From NCBI GenBank assembly GCA_910577785.1, contig CAJTNT010000041.1, positions 1 to 31,154 of the forward strand: 31,154 bases of DNA, in the 5' to 3' direction. A program made the position numbers and the translations under genes. The notes under the pieces were generated by a model that worked only from the letters and a program-made list of their open reading frames with translations, was not told the DNA's origin and did no database searches. Below are positions 1 to 8,849 of the stretch, piece by piece. Origin of the DNA: an uncultured Lachnospiraceae bacterium (GTDB taxonomy: Bacteria; Bacillota; Clostridia; Lachnospirales; Lachnospiraceae). Position 1 is the stretch's first letter. Each line of letters opens with the position of its first letter.

Positions 1-215
1 GCTGGTGCTCTTGTCCCAGGTATAGGCTCCTTCGGTGAGGCTGGTGGTGGAGGTTTATTTTCTCTGTTTTGTCCAAAAATCAATGTGCCCTTAACGGGGT
101 GCTGAACAGTTACAAATCAGTAAATAATTCATATAAATTTAGCGAATAGGCATAAAAAACCCAAAAAAGAACCAAAATTAAGCAAAAATGATTCACAAAC
201 AATACCTTTCGGATA
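1..215. other. Upstream intergenic DNA, no supported gene
   Basis: No gene can be supported here. From about position 110 the DNA is very AT-rich, as expected upstream of a promoter. The first 57 bases are more GC-rich and could be the edge of a gene lying outside the window, but no frame gives a recognisable product with a start. Together with the promoter and leader that follow, the gene-free stretch is about 416 bases. Confidence 0.5.
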
Positions 216-244
216 TTGATTTTTTTGTATAAAAGTGCGATAAT
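216..244 (+). promoter_or_regulatory. Candidate sigma-A promoter of the GH43 operon
   Basis: TTGATT at 216-221 and GATAAT at 239-244 are separated by 17 bases, each one or two bases from consensus, inside AT-rich DNA. Transcription would start near 251, giving an untranslated leader of about 165 bases before the first GH43 gene. An overlapping alternative (TTGTAT at 225, TCATAT at 248) is weaker. Confidence 0.45.
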
Positions 245-260
245 TAATCATATAGTTTTG

Positions 261-363
261 ATGCCTGTAAATACCCCTGTTATTACTAAGAGGGCCATCT
301 GCAAGAGAAAGGAGGAAAATAATTACAGAAGGGACGTCTGGGCGAGTAGGGATATACAGGCAT
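261..363 (+). promoter_or_regulatory. Possible structured 5' leader of the GH43 operon
   Basis: ATGCCTGTA at 261-269 is the exact reverse complement of TACAGGCAT at 355-363. Just inside, CCCT near 276 could pair with AGGG near 348, extending the closing stem past a small internal loop. Smaller internal pairings are possible, such as CCCT with AGGG of 291-294, or CAGA with TCTG near 327-340. The closed domain of about 100 nt lies between the candidate promoter and the first gene. I do not recognise a known riboswitch class in it, so it is a putative leader element only. Confidence 0.35.
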
Positions 364-416
364 GATGAAACTGTAGATAGTATTAACTATAAAAGAAAGG
401 GATGTGTGAAATTATT

Positions 417-2735
417 ATGAAGAAAAAGTTTCTGTCAGGTATCCTGGCCATTGCCATGGTTTTGGGTATGGCTCCAATGATACCACAGACGGCTGAGGCG
501 GCAGAGCCTGCGCCGAAAGAGATTGTGCTCAAGAAGAGCACACAGGGAAATCCGATTGCAGGGTTTAATGAAAATGGGGATTTAACCTATGCAGGGGATC
601 CGGCAATTATGGTAGATGGAGATACGGTATACCTTTATGTGGGGCATGATGCAACGACTGGCGGCGGAAGCTATAATATGCCAGACTATCTCTGTTATTC
701 CACGCAGGATCTGAAGGAATGGAAATATGAAGGCGTTACCATGAAAATGACGGATGTAAGCTGGTCTGACAATTCATCGGCCTGGGCCAGCCAGGTGATA
801 AAATATAAAGAGAAATATTATCTGCTCTATTGTGCGGAAAAGCCTGGCACAGGCAAGTGCGTGGGCGCGGCCGTTTCTGACAGCCCAACAGGCCCGTTCA
901 AGGATATAGGCGCCCCATTGATCCAGCCGAATGATACCAATGCCCAGAAATATGGCAGAAGGCCCAGCTTTGGCTGGGAAGATATTGATCCGACAGCATG
1001 GATTGATACGGATGCTAATGGGACAGACCATGTGTATATGGCATGGGGCAACAGCAACTGCTGGATGTGCGAGCTGGAGCTGAATGGAAATGAAGTTGCC
1101 GTGAAAGACCAAAACGGCGATGGTATCATTAAGCAGGAAGACGATATCTGGTGGCAGGATATCCATGGAATAGAGAAAATTCCTTCCAATGGCACGAACC
1201 AGAACGATATTGTAGACTTTACGGAAGCGCCTTACCTGTACCGCAGGCAGGATGAGAATGGGAAATATTATGGGAAATATTACCTGTTTTTTGCCATGCA
1301 TTGGCGGGAAGAGATGGGGTATGCAACGGTAGACAGCCTGACGAATCCGCAAGGGGCGGTATATAATACCTGGACTTATGGCGGGAAGCTGATGGAGCCG
1401 ACAGCGACTTCGGATACCAATCATCCAGCCGTCTTTGATTTCAAAGGCCATACATATTTTATTTACCATAATGGCTCCCTTGCAGCTGGCATGGGGCAGC
1501 GCCGGGTTATCTGCATTGAGGAGATGTTTTTCAATGAAGACGGGTCGATTAATTATATCCAGGAGACCTCAACAGGGCTGACAGGGTTTGCCAATTATAT
1601 ATTGGACAGCAATGACCAGACTGTAGCGCATGCCAAGTTCAACAATTCGATTGACAGCGGCCAATATCCTTATATGAACGTAGGGGTATCGCTGAACAAC
1701 AATGCGGAGAAGGCAGACGCCCTTTGGGAGATTGAACAGGGGAAAGCGGATAAGAAGAACCCTTCTTATGTGACCATTGAATCATATAATAAGCCGGGTC
1801 TGTACTTAATGGCCAACAGCGCGCACAATGTGGTACTGGCTCATGACCATAATAACAATACGCAGTCCAACGGCGCTGGCCTTACCACGGAGTCCAATGC
1901 CATGACATTCCGTACGTTGGAAGGCTTTGCCGGATATGGCGTTACGTTTGAAAGCGTTGCTTACAAGGGTTATTACTTGACATCAAAGGATGGCAGGCTG
2001 ACAGTAAGCCAGAATCCACAGCCGGCAGAATGTACATTTGACATTACGCCGGAGGCAGCCGCATCTTCCGTGACGGCACAGAAGACAGGCAGGACATATA
2101 TGGCGGGCGAAACCATCAAAGACAGTGATATCCGCCTGAACATCAAATACGAGGACGGCACGAGCAGGGCACGTACCGGTGGATTTACAACCAATGCTGC
2201 TTCGATTGACACGAAGACAGCAGGCACGAAGAAGCTGGAGGTATCTTACAAAGAAAGAGGCAAGGTATATCAATGTGAGATCAATATAAAAGTAACGGCC
2301 AAGCCTTCTGCCATCGGCGACCGGGATGTAAAGCCAGTTAAGGATCTGCCAAAGAAAAACTCCACCCATACGGTGAAAAACCTGAAATATAAGGTGACGG
2401 CAACGGACGCCCGTAATTCGGACGGCAGCAATGGCACGGTGAGCGTGACAGGGTATGACGGCAACAATCTGACCTCGGTTAAGGTGCCGGATACCGTGAG
2501 TATAGATGGGTATACCTTTAAGGTGACGGCGATTGCAGGCAAGGCATTTAACAAAAAGTCCAAGCTGAAGACAGTTACGATTGGAGACAATGTTAAGAGC
2601 ATAGGCAGCAGCGCAATTACCGGGATCAATAAAAAGGCAACGATTAAAGTATCCTCCGCCAGATATAAAGCTGTGAAGAAATTACTGACCAGCAAGGCTG
2701 GATATAAGAAGACAATGAAGATTAAGAAAATCTAG
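417..2735 (+). CDS. Secreted GH43-family glycoside hydrolase with AbfB-like, Ig-like and BspA-like modules
   Basis: This is probably an extracellular arabinofuranosidase or xylosidase acting on plant arabinan or arabinoxylan; the exact substrate cannot be read from the sequence. Residues 1-28 form a signal peptide (MKKKFLSGILAIAMVLGM, with an AEA cleavage site). The five-bladed GH43 domain spans about 55-400. Its three expected carboxylates are visible: Asp61 in AGDPAIM (base), Asp191 in DIDPTAW (pKa modulator) and Glu270 in DFTEAPYLY (acid). An AbfB-like beta-trefoil region (about 413-543) may bind arabinose side chains. An Ig-like domain (about 548-631) and a BspA-type leucine-rich module (about 650-772) follow. 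An EF-hand-like loop, DQNGDGIIKQED (231-242), lies within the catalytic domain. Start 417 puts the signal peptide at the N-terminus; an in-frame ATG at 402 would add five residues. First gene of a three-gene set. Confidence 0.85.
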   Translation: MKKKFLSGILAIAMVLGMAPMIPQTAEAAEPAPKEIVLKKSTQGNPIAGFNENGDLTYAGDPAIMVDGDTVYLYVGHDATTGGGSYNMPDYLCYSTQDLKEWKYEGVTMKMTDVSWSDNSSAWASQVIKYKEKYYLLYCAEKPGTGKCVGAAVSDSPTGPFKDIGAPLIQPNDTNAQKYGRRPSFGWEDIDPTAWIDTDANGTDHVYMAWGNSNCWMCELELNGNEVAVKDQNGDGIIKQEDDIWWQDIHGIEKIPSNGTNQNDIVDFTEAPYLYRRQDENGKYYGKYYLFFAMHWREEMGYATVDSLTNPQGAVYNTWTYGGKLMEPTATSDTNHPAVFDFKGHTYFIYHNGSLAAGMGQRRVICIEEMFFNEDGSINYIQETSTGLTGFANYILDSNDQTVAHAKFNNSIDSGQYPYMNVGVSLNNNAEKADALWEIEQGKADKKNPSYVTIESYNKPGLYLMANSAHNVVLAHDHNNNTQSNGAGLTTESNAMTFRTLEGFAGYGVTFESVAYKGYYLTSKDGRLTVSQNPQPAECTFDITPEAAASSVTAQKTGRTYMAGETIKDSDIRLNIKYEDGTSRARTGGFTTNAASIDTKTAGTKKLEVSYKERGKVYQCEINIKVTAKPSAIGDRDVKPVKDLPKKNSTHTVKNLKYKVTATDARNSDGSNGTVSVTGYDGNNLTSVKVPDTVSIDGYTFKVTAIAGKAFNKKSKLKTVTIGDNVKSIGSSAITGINKKATIKVSSARYKAVKKLLTSKAGYKKTMKIKKI

Positions 2736-2804
2736 CGCAGGATCGTAGGAATGATAATATCTGCGGGAAGGCATAGCTTTCCGCAAGGAAGGGAGAAACA
2801 GGAT

Positions 2805-5800
2805 ATGAGATATAAAAAGATAGTAAGCGGCCTGCTGGCATGCGCGATGGTGGTTACCTCTGCATTTGCCGGAAATGTGGCTACAGTGAGGGCAGAGGGA
2901 GAAGCAGACCTGCCTGTACCAGTTTCAACTTATGATTTTAATGCAACGGAAGATGCCCCGACCGTAGGGACAATGAAAGAAGGAGTAAAGGCTGTATTAG
3001 GCCAGACGAATTTGCCTGATTATGAGGGTGAATTTGAGTATGGAGCAGGAAGAAGCGGCGAAGAGCGTGATTTTGCAGTGAGTACAGGAAAATATGGGCT
3101 GAGGCTTCCAGATAACCAGCTTGGTGAAAATTACAGCATTTCCTTCTGGGTGAAGCCAACAGCGGTGGATAAATGGGGATGGGCTACTTCCCTGTTATTT
3201 GTGGGAACACATGAGGAACCGGCAAAATGGATATCAATTGCAACTAGAAACAATCAAGGGGCAGTGGTATGCTGGTCATTTTTAGGGTCACATAATCAAA
3301 ATGGGGATATTGCCCTGAAAAACAATGAGTGGGCTATGCTGACTCTGGTGCAGAAGGGGGATGATGTAGGAATCTATTTAAATGGTGAAAAGAAAGTCGG
3401 AAGCGGGACATGGGCAAGGTCTATGGTGGATGAAAACCAGTATATTACCCTTGCTGCCAATAACTGGGATGGCCAGTTACAGGGGCTGTATGATGATGTG
3501 GATATTTACAACACGGCATTGACCGATGAGCAGGTCAAAGCGATTTATGCTGCGGATACAGCAGATGTAAACTGGGGCGCAGTGCTGGAGAAGGAAGGAT
3601 TTACCGTGGATCCTGCTTCCGACGAGATATCTATGATTAAAGGCAAGAACAGGGAGATCTCGGTAAAACCCCCGGCTTCGATCCCGGCGGATTTAATAAA
3701 TATTACATATGCCAGCCAGAATGCAAATGTTGCAACTGTCAGCGAAGCCGGATTAATTACGGCAGTAGCGGCAGGAAACACAACTGTTAGTATAACGGTT
3801 CAGGTGGGAGAGGTTTCCATCACAAAAGAGATTGCCGTTACGGTAACAGAAACAGGCAACCAGGAAATCGCGGCGGAGTATGATTTCTCCCAAGTAGTGG
3901 ACGGCAATATTGTCGATATTTCTGGGCAAGAAAACCACGCTAAGATTTATGGTACACAAGGGACAGACTATGAATTTCTGGAAGGCAATGTCCTGAATAT
4001 AAAGAGCAACAATTCCGGTATCGATCTGCCTAAGAGCATTATGGATGTTTTGGATGACCCGGAAGAGTTCACCATCCAGACCACATTTGCCAAGAGTTCT
4101 GCTTGCGGCAATAACGCATGGCTGTTCTGCTTTGGCTCCATCCCGAAGAGTTCAGGGACGAACTATCTGTTCCTTTCCCCGAATTTTGAGGGTTCTACAT
4201 TAAGAGCTGGCATTAAGAATAGCAACGTTGAAAAATTATTCGGCACCTCCATCCAGCCTGTCATAGATAAAGAATATACCGTAAACATGGTATTCAACCA
4301 TGGCAAGGTCCGCCTGTATTGGAATGGTATTCAGATTCAGGGGGGCAATGGGAATGAATTGGATTCCGGTTACAGCATTATGGATGATGTAGTGACGCCC
4401 GGCACGCAGAATGGCGTTTTAGGGTTTATCGGGAAATCCTGCTGGACAGGGGATAAGAATTATCAGGGGAAGATTTCTGCTTTTAAGGTTTATAACAGGG
4501 CAATGACAAATGATGAAGTACAGACCGCTTACCAGGATACGTTCCAGGCTAATTTTGCAAGCGAAGTGACCGCAGAGAGCATCCTGGGCAACAACAAGTC
4601 GAAGGACGAGGTAAGGTACAACCTTTCCCTGCCATCAGCTTATGAAGAAGTGCCGATTACCTGGGAGTCCCTGACGCCGGAGGTGGTGTCTAACGCAGGC
4701 GTAGTAACAAACGGTACGGCAGCACAGGTAGCAAGGTTAAAAGCATCGGTGACATCTGGCCTGCTCCATGCAGAGACAGAAATCACGGTTACAGTACAGC
4801 CGGCGGACAAGACAGAGTTAAATAAAATTCTTGCTGAAGCTGAGGCAGCAACGAAGAACGCGTATTATTCCGATGCATCCAAGGCAGAGGTTCAGGCAGT
4901 GATAGACCGTGCGAAGGCAGCCGTTACGCAGACTGCAGTCGACAATGCAGCCCGTTCCCTGCAGAACGCAATGAACAAGCTGGATTACAGCGATTTGTAT
5001 AAGAACCCGTTTACAGAGATTGACGAATCAAAGCTGAAGGATGAAATATCCCTGGCTCCGAATGGCACAGAGAGCATTGCGGTTGCGCTTCCTGACAGCA
5101 TCAAGGATATTGTTACTGTAACCTATGCTTCTGAGGATACGGGAGTGGCTTCCGTAGACGAAACAGGCCTTGTGACAGGCAAGAGTGTTGGGTATACCAG
5201 GGTGACGGCAACGGTTAAGGCTGTATATGATGGCTTTGAAATGGAATACCAGACGCTGGCAAAGGTTGATTTTGACATCAATGGAGTGACAGCGAAGGCA
5301 GGAACCAGCAAGCTGGAAATTGGGAAGACAGCAACTACGAATATCACACTTGGGTATTCTGCAGCCATTCAGGCAATGAAGCTGACGCCAGTGGTAACTT
5401 ACCGCGCGACAGGTTCTGTCGCTGTGGACAGCAAAGGCAAAGTAACCGCCAAGAAGGCAGGGACAGGCAAAGTCTTTGTTAAAGTGAGCATGGCCGGAAA
5501 GAGCATTACAGAGACAATTACCTTTAGTGTTGCTTTTGATATGAGCAAAGTGACAGCAAAAGCGAACGCCGCCAGCCTGGCAAAAGGCAAGACAACAACA
5601 GTAAAAGTAACCATGCCAACGGCTGTTAAGAACCAGAAGCCAGTAGTATCCTACAGCGCCTCAGGTGCGGTGACAGTAGACGATAAAGGTAAGGTAAAGG
5701 CACAGAAGGCAGGGACAGGCAAGGTGACCGTAACCGTGGCAGCTGCCGGGAAGAGTGTGAAAAAGACCGTTACCATAAAGGTAGGGGAACTGACAGGAAA

Positions 5801-5999
5801 GAGCAGCGTGAAAGTACGCAAGTCCATTACTTTGAAGGTAAAGGGAATCTCTGGCAAGGTAAAATGGTCTGTAAACAAGAGCAGCCTGGCAAAGATTACC
5901 CAGAAGGGTAAGCTGACAGCCAAGAAGGCAGGCAAAGTCAAAGTGACGGCAAAGGTCGGCAAGGTGACGATGACCAAGACCATTACCATCAAGAAATAG
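2805..5999 (+). CDS. Large secreted two-LamG protein with Ig-like repeats, no visible catalytic domain
   Basis: This 1064-residue exported protein probably binds carbohydrate or the cell surface; the role is inferred. The order is: signal peptide (1 to about 30, ending VRAEG), LamG/concanavalin-like domain (about 40-255), BIG2-like Ig domain (270-350), second LamG domain (355-577), Ig-like domain (585-665), helical FIVAR-like segment (668-727, DKTELNKILAEAEAA), BIG2 domain (739-820), and three lysine-rich Ig-like repeats to the end. Each repeat has a KGKVTAKKAGTGKV-like core, near residues 877, 961 and 1033. I find no glycosidase motif. ATG 2805 is chosen because GGGAG lies about 9 bases upstream and the signal peptide starts there; an earlier ATG at 2751 would put 18 non-signal residues in front. 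It starts 69 bases after the first GH43 gene, consistent with co-transcription. Confidence 0.8.
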   Translation: MRYKKIVSGLLACAMVVTSAFAGNVATVRAEGEADLPVPVSTYDFNATEDAPTVGTMKEGVKAVLGQTNLPDYEGEFEYGAGRSGEERDFAVSTGKYGLRLPDNQLGENYSISFWVKPTAVDKWGWATSLLFVGTHEEPAKWISIATRNNQGAVVCWSFLGSHNQNGDIALKNNEWAMLTLVQKGDDVGIYLNGEKKVGSGTWARSMVDENQYITLAANNWDGQLQGLYDDVDIYNTALTDEQVKAIYAADTADVNWGAVLEKEGFTVDPASDEISMIKGKNREISVKPPASIPADLINITYASQNANVATVSEAGLITAVAAGNTTVSITVQVGEVSITKEIAVTVTETGNQEIAAEYDFSQVVDGNIVDISGQENHAKIYGTQGTDYEFLEGNVLNIKSNNSGIDLPKSIMDVLDDPEEFTIQTTFAKSSACGNNAWLFCFGSIPKSSGTNYLFLSPNFEGSTLRAGIKNSNVEKLFGTSIQPVIDKEYTVNMVFNHGKVRLYWNGIQIQGGNGNELDSGYSIMDDVVTPGTQNGVLGFIGKSCWTGDKNYQGKISAFKVYNRAMTNDEVQTAYQDTFQANFASEVTAESILGNNKSKDEVRYNLSLPSAYEEVPITWESLTPEVVSNAGVVTNGTAAQVARLKASVTSGLLHAETEITVTVQPADKTELNKILAEAEAATKNAYYSDASKAEVQAVIDRAKAAVTQTAVDNAARSLQNAMNKLDYSDLYKNPFTEIDESKLKDEISLAPNGTESIAVALPDSIKDIVTVTYASEDTGVASVDETGLVTGKSVGYTRVTATVKAVYDGFEMEYQTLAKVDFDINGVTAKAGTSKLEIGKTATTNITLGYSAAIQAMKLTPVVTYRATGSVAVDSKGKVTAKKAGTGKVFVKVSMAGKSITETITFSVAFDMSKVTAKANAASLAKGKTTTVKVTMPTAVKNQKPVVSYSASGAVTVDDKGKVKAQKAGTGKVTVTVAAAGKSVKKTVTIKVGELTGKSSVKVRKSITLKVKGISGKVKWSVNKSSLAKITQKGKLTAKKAGKVKVTAKVGKVTMTKTITIKK

Positions 6000-6028
6000 T
6001 AGGCCAGGCAGACAGGAGGTAAGTGCAT

Positions 6029-8557
6029 ATGAGGCGTAAAATCGTGAACATATTACTTGCTGCATGTCTTACTGCAGGCATGGCAGTCGGTTCTGTACCG
6101 GCTGCCAGCCTGGATGTAAAGGCGGCAGCAGATATTTCTGGCACAGTGGAGGCAGGGCTGACAATCCGGGAATCGGAAATCAATCAGCTGCTGACAGGCA
6201 ACCTGACGCTTCCCACCACAGTTTCAGGGCTCCAGGGAGCGACAATTGTATACAGCGTAGGGGACGCGGATGCGAAGTATGTTTCCATAGATGGGAACAC
6301 ATTGAAAGTGACAAGGCCGGAGGCCGGACAGGAAGATTACAGCTTTATCCTTTCGGCAACGGTAACATCATCTGATGGCGCTTCTTATAAGAAGGATTTC
6401 CCATTGGCTGTCCGTGCAGGACTGTCGGATGATTCTTATGCAGGGTATCTGTACGTATGTTTTTCGGATACCAGGAATCCAGCGACTACCGCGCATGAAT
6501 GGACAGATGTGCAGCAGGTACATTTTTTCCTCAGCGAGGACGGGCTGAACTGGACGGCCCTCAATGGCTGTAACCCGGCATTTTTAGCAGGTTCTGACTA
6601 TATTGACAAGATTGAGAAGATGGGCGTTAACAGTGTTAATTACAGGGTGGCTGCCGGTACGGATGTTACACAGACTGTCAGCGGAGACGCTTCGGTGCTG
6701 TTCCCCTTTGAGGGCAGGGATCAGGGAATCCGTGACCCCTATATGATCCGTGGATCCAAGAAGGATGGATCGGATGCCAATAAGGTGTGGATTCTGGCAA
6801 CGGATCTGAATACGCATTCCAGCCAATACAATGGGAATAAGAACACCAATACACTGGCTGGCGATACCTGGGGCCTGACTTCTAAGGTAGGAGTAGGCAG
6901 CACGCATTTATTTGTATATGAGACAGAGGATTTTGTACATTGGACCAGGCGCTGGATTGATGTGGGGAAAGAGATTAATTCCGCAATGGCATGGGCTCCG
7001 GAGGCAATTTATAATCCAGAGAAAGATAATTATCTGGTATACTGGTCTGCCCGTGTAGACGCTGACGGCTCTTCCAGAGACCGCCTGTATTGCAATGAGA
7101 CCAAGGATTTCAAGACCTTTGGCCCGACGAAACTCTATGAGCAGGAAGCTTTCTACAAGAAATACGGTGCAAGCGGCCGTGGCAATAACAGCGGATATGG
7201 AAATATTGACACTTCCCAGCTTTGGGTAGCCGGAACCGATAAAGATGGCAAAGAAACGCCATATGGCACATTGTTCCGTTTGGTAAAAGATGAGACGAAT
7301 AACCATATTGAGCTGATGAGCGCCAAATCTGTGCTGGATCCAGACGTAGATTATGATGCTTCCAACCCGATTGGCATTAAGCCATATACATTAGGCGATA
7401 TCACTTACAGTACAAAAGCAGATTTGTCCAATATACCAGGAGACACCAATGCGATTAAGCGTGCGGACATTGTTTATAACTGGTTTGCAGACCAGTCTGT
7501 GGGCGACCATTTTACGAAGATTGACAATGCGGAAATGGAAGGCAAGGTCGGCGCATATGAAGGCGCTACCATGTTTAAGTTCATTGACCGTGATGAGTGG
7601 TGCGTGATGATTGACGCCTATGGCGATATGAGTGTACGCTATGAGCCATACCTGACAACCGATCTGTCGAAGACCAACAGCATCAAGAAGCTTACCAGCG
7701 GCTATGGCCGCACAGGCGGGGATGTAGGCTGTCATGGCGGCATGATTCCGATTACGGTGAAGGAGTACAACACGCTGATTGACACCTACAATGCAGACCC
7801 TGGCGTGAGCAACTACCATAAAATTAAGTATATCTCTGTTGATACCAGGAAGACAGAGGCCAAAGCCGAGGAATTGAGGGCTGCCGCAGAGACAGACGCT
7901 TATACCAGCGGCGTTAAGGCGCAGATGAAAAGATATGCGGATGCCATTACCAGCCTGAAAGGCAACGAGAGCCTGGCAGAGATTGGCAAGCTGGCCGCAC
8001 GGGCGGATAAGCTGCTGGCCAACAAAGCCATTGCCGTGCCGACCCTCCAAGCCGCAAAAGTTACCTTATCGGAAAGTTCCCTGACCCTCTGCACCAAGGC
8101 AACCGAAGGCCTTAAGACAACGGCTGCTCTCCAGGCAGAGGCAGATATTGACCGGGAAACCAGCAAGATTACCTTCTCCAGCAGTAATACATCCATTGCA
8201 CAAGTGGACAGTAAAGGCAAGGTTACAGCCAAAAAGGCCGGTACAGCCACGGTTACGGCAACAGCGCCTGGTGGGGCAAAGGCATCCTGCAAGGTAACCG
8301 TAAAGGGCATCCCCAGCAAGATTACCCTCAATAAGAGCAGCGCAACCCTCAAAGTGAAGAAGACATTGCAGCTGAAAGTGACGATTCCCGATGGAACCGT
8401 CTGCTCGAAGTTCACTTATAAGTCCAACAAGCCAAAGATTGCGTCTGTATCCGCATCTGGCAAGATTACGGCCAAGAAAAAAGGCACGGCTAAAATTACG
8501 GTTTGGGCTTCTAACAATAAGAAAGCAAAAGCAACCATTACCGTGAAAGTAAAATAA
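6029..8557 (+). CDS. Secreted GH43-like glycoside hydrolase with N- and C-terminal Ig-like domains
   Basis: A second extracellular five-bladed propeller glycosidase, probably on arabinose- or xylose-containing glycans or a related furanoside; the substrate is unknown. The signal peptide is about 1-34 (VKAAA). An atypical Ig-like domain covers about 35-130 and the GH43-like domain about 135-595. Candidate catalytic carboxylates are Asp236 in GIRDPYMI, Glu325 in AWAPEAIY (the WAPD/WAPE position) and Glu511 in AYEGATMFKF (acid). A helical linker (about 612-675) and two BIG2-like domains (about 680-842) follow, with KGKVTAKKAGTATV and SGKITAKKKGTAKI cores resembling the preceding protein. Start ATG 6029 has AGGAGG at 6014-6019, 9 bases away; a GTG at 6023 is too close to it. 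The gene lies 29 bases after the LamG gene and is the last of the operon. Confidence 0.82.
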   Translation: MRRKIVNILLAACLTAGMAVGSVPAASLDVKAAADISGTVEAGLTIRESEINQLLTGNLTLPTTVSGLQGATIVYSVGDADAKYVSIDGNTLKVTRPEAGQEDYSFILSATVTSSDGASYKKDFPLAVRAGLSDDSYAGYLYVCFSDTRNPATTAHEWTDVQQVHFFLSEDGLNWTALNGCNPAFLAGSDYIDKIEKMGVNSVNYRVAAGTDVTQTVSGDASVLFPFEGRDQGIRDPYMIRGSKKDGSDANKVWILATDLNTHSSQYNGNKNTNTLAGDTWGLTSKVGVGSTHLFVYETEDFVHWTRRWIDVGKEINSAMAWAPEAIYNPEKDNYLVYWSARVDADGSSRDRLYCNETKDFKTFGPTKLYEQEAFYKKYGASGRGNNSGYGNIDTSQLWVAGTDKDGKETPYGTLFRLVKDETNNHIELMSAKSVLDPDVDYDASNPIGIKPYTLGDITYSTKADLSNIPGDTNAIKRADIVYNWFADQSVGDHFTKIDNAEMEGKVGAYEGATMFKFIDRDEWCVMIDAYGDMSVRYEPYLTTDLSKTNSIKKLTSGYGRTGGDVGCHGGMIPITVKEYNTLIDTYNADPGVSNYHKIKYISVDTRKTEAKAEELRAAAETDAYTSGVKAQMKRYADAITSLKGNESLAEIGKLAARADKLLANKAIAVPTLQAAKVTLSESSLTLCTKATEGLKTTAALQAEADIDRETSKITFSSSNTSIAQVDSKGKVTAKKAGTATVTATAPGGAKASCKVTVKGIPSKITLNKSSATLKVKKTLQLKVTIPDGTVCSKFTYKSNKPKIASVSASGKITAKKKGTAKITVWASNNKKAKATITVKVK

Positions 8558-8634
8558 CATAATAACGCCGCGGACTGCTATATTTAAAGAAAATAGCATA
8601 ACGGTTCAGCGGGTAACCTATTTATAAAATGGAT

Positions 8635-8678
8635 CTGCCATATCTGTGATTTATATTCCGAATATGGCAGCTCTTTTT
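8635..8678 (+). terminator. Terminator of the GH43/LamG operon
   Basis: CTGCCATAT at 8635-8643 pairs with ATATGGCAG at 8662-8670 across an 18-base loop, followed by CTCTTTTTAT. The stem plus T-run lies about 80 bases after the last secreted gene and before the heat-shock promoter. Confidence 0.75.
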
Positions 8679-8712
8679 ATTTATAGGAAGACATTATCGC
8701 CCTTCATTTCTG

Positions 8713-8760
8713 AATCATGTTCTCACGGAACGCGCTGTTCAGCGCGTTCCTGAGCCATGA
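8713..8760. repeat. Long intergenic palindrome, possible dispersed repeat
   Basis: A near-perfect hairpin is visible: TCATG (8715-8719), CTCA (8722-8725) and GGAACGCGCT (8727-8736) pair with AGCGCGTTCC (8741-8750), TGAG (8751-8754) and CATGA (8756-8760) around a GTTC loop, with only a bulged C and a small internal loop. No T-run follows, so it is not a simple terminator. The 18 bases at 8713-8730 recur in reverse complement at 24175-24192, which suggests a dispersed repeat. It sits about 50 bases upstream of the hrcA -35 box. Confidence 0.65.
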
Positions 8761-8807
8761 ATAATAACGCCAAATTCTAAAGAAATTATTAAATTGCAAA
8801 AACCCTA

Positions 8808-8836
8808 TTGACAATATTTTTTGTTAGTGCTATCTT
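8808..8836 (+). promoter_or_regulatory. Sigma-A promoter of the hrcA-grpE-dnaK-dnaJ operon
   Basis: A perfect TTGACA at 8808-8813 is followed after exactly 17 bases by TATCTT at 8831-8836. The predicted start near 8843 places the CIRCE operator at the very beginning of the transcript, the usual arrangement for HrcA repression. Confidence 0.85.
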
Positions 8837-8849
8837 ATGTACATGGATG

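Noticed and set aside
1..57. Minus-strand frame reading TSLTEGAYTWDKSTS, similar in style to surface-protein repeats, and a proline-rich alternative frame
   Set aside because: The first frame has a stop immediately upstream and no start codon, and neither frame can be extended to a recognisable protein within the window.
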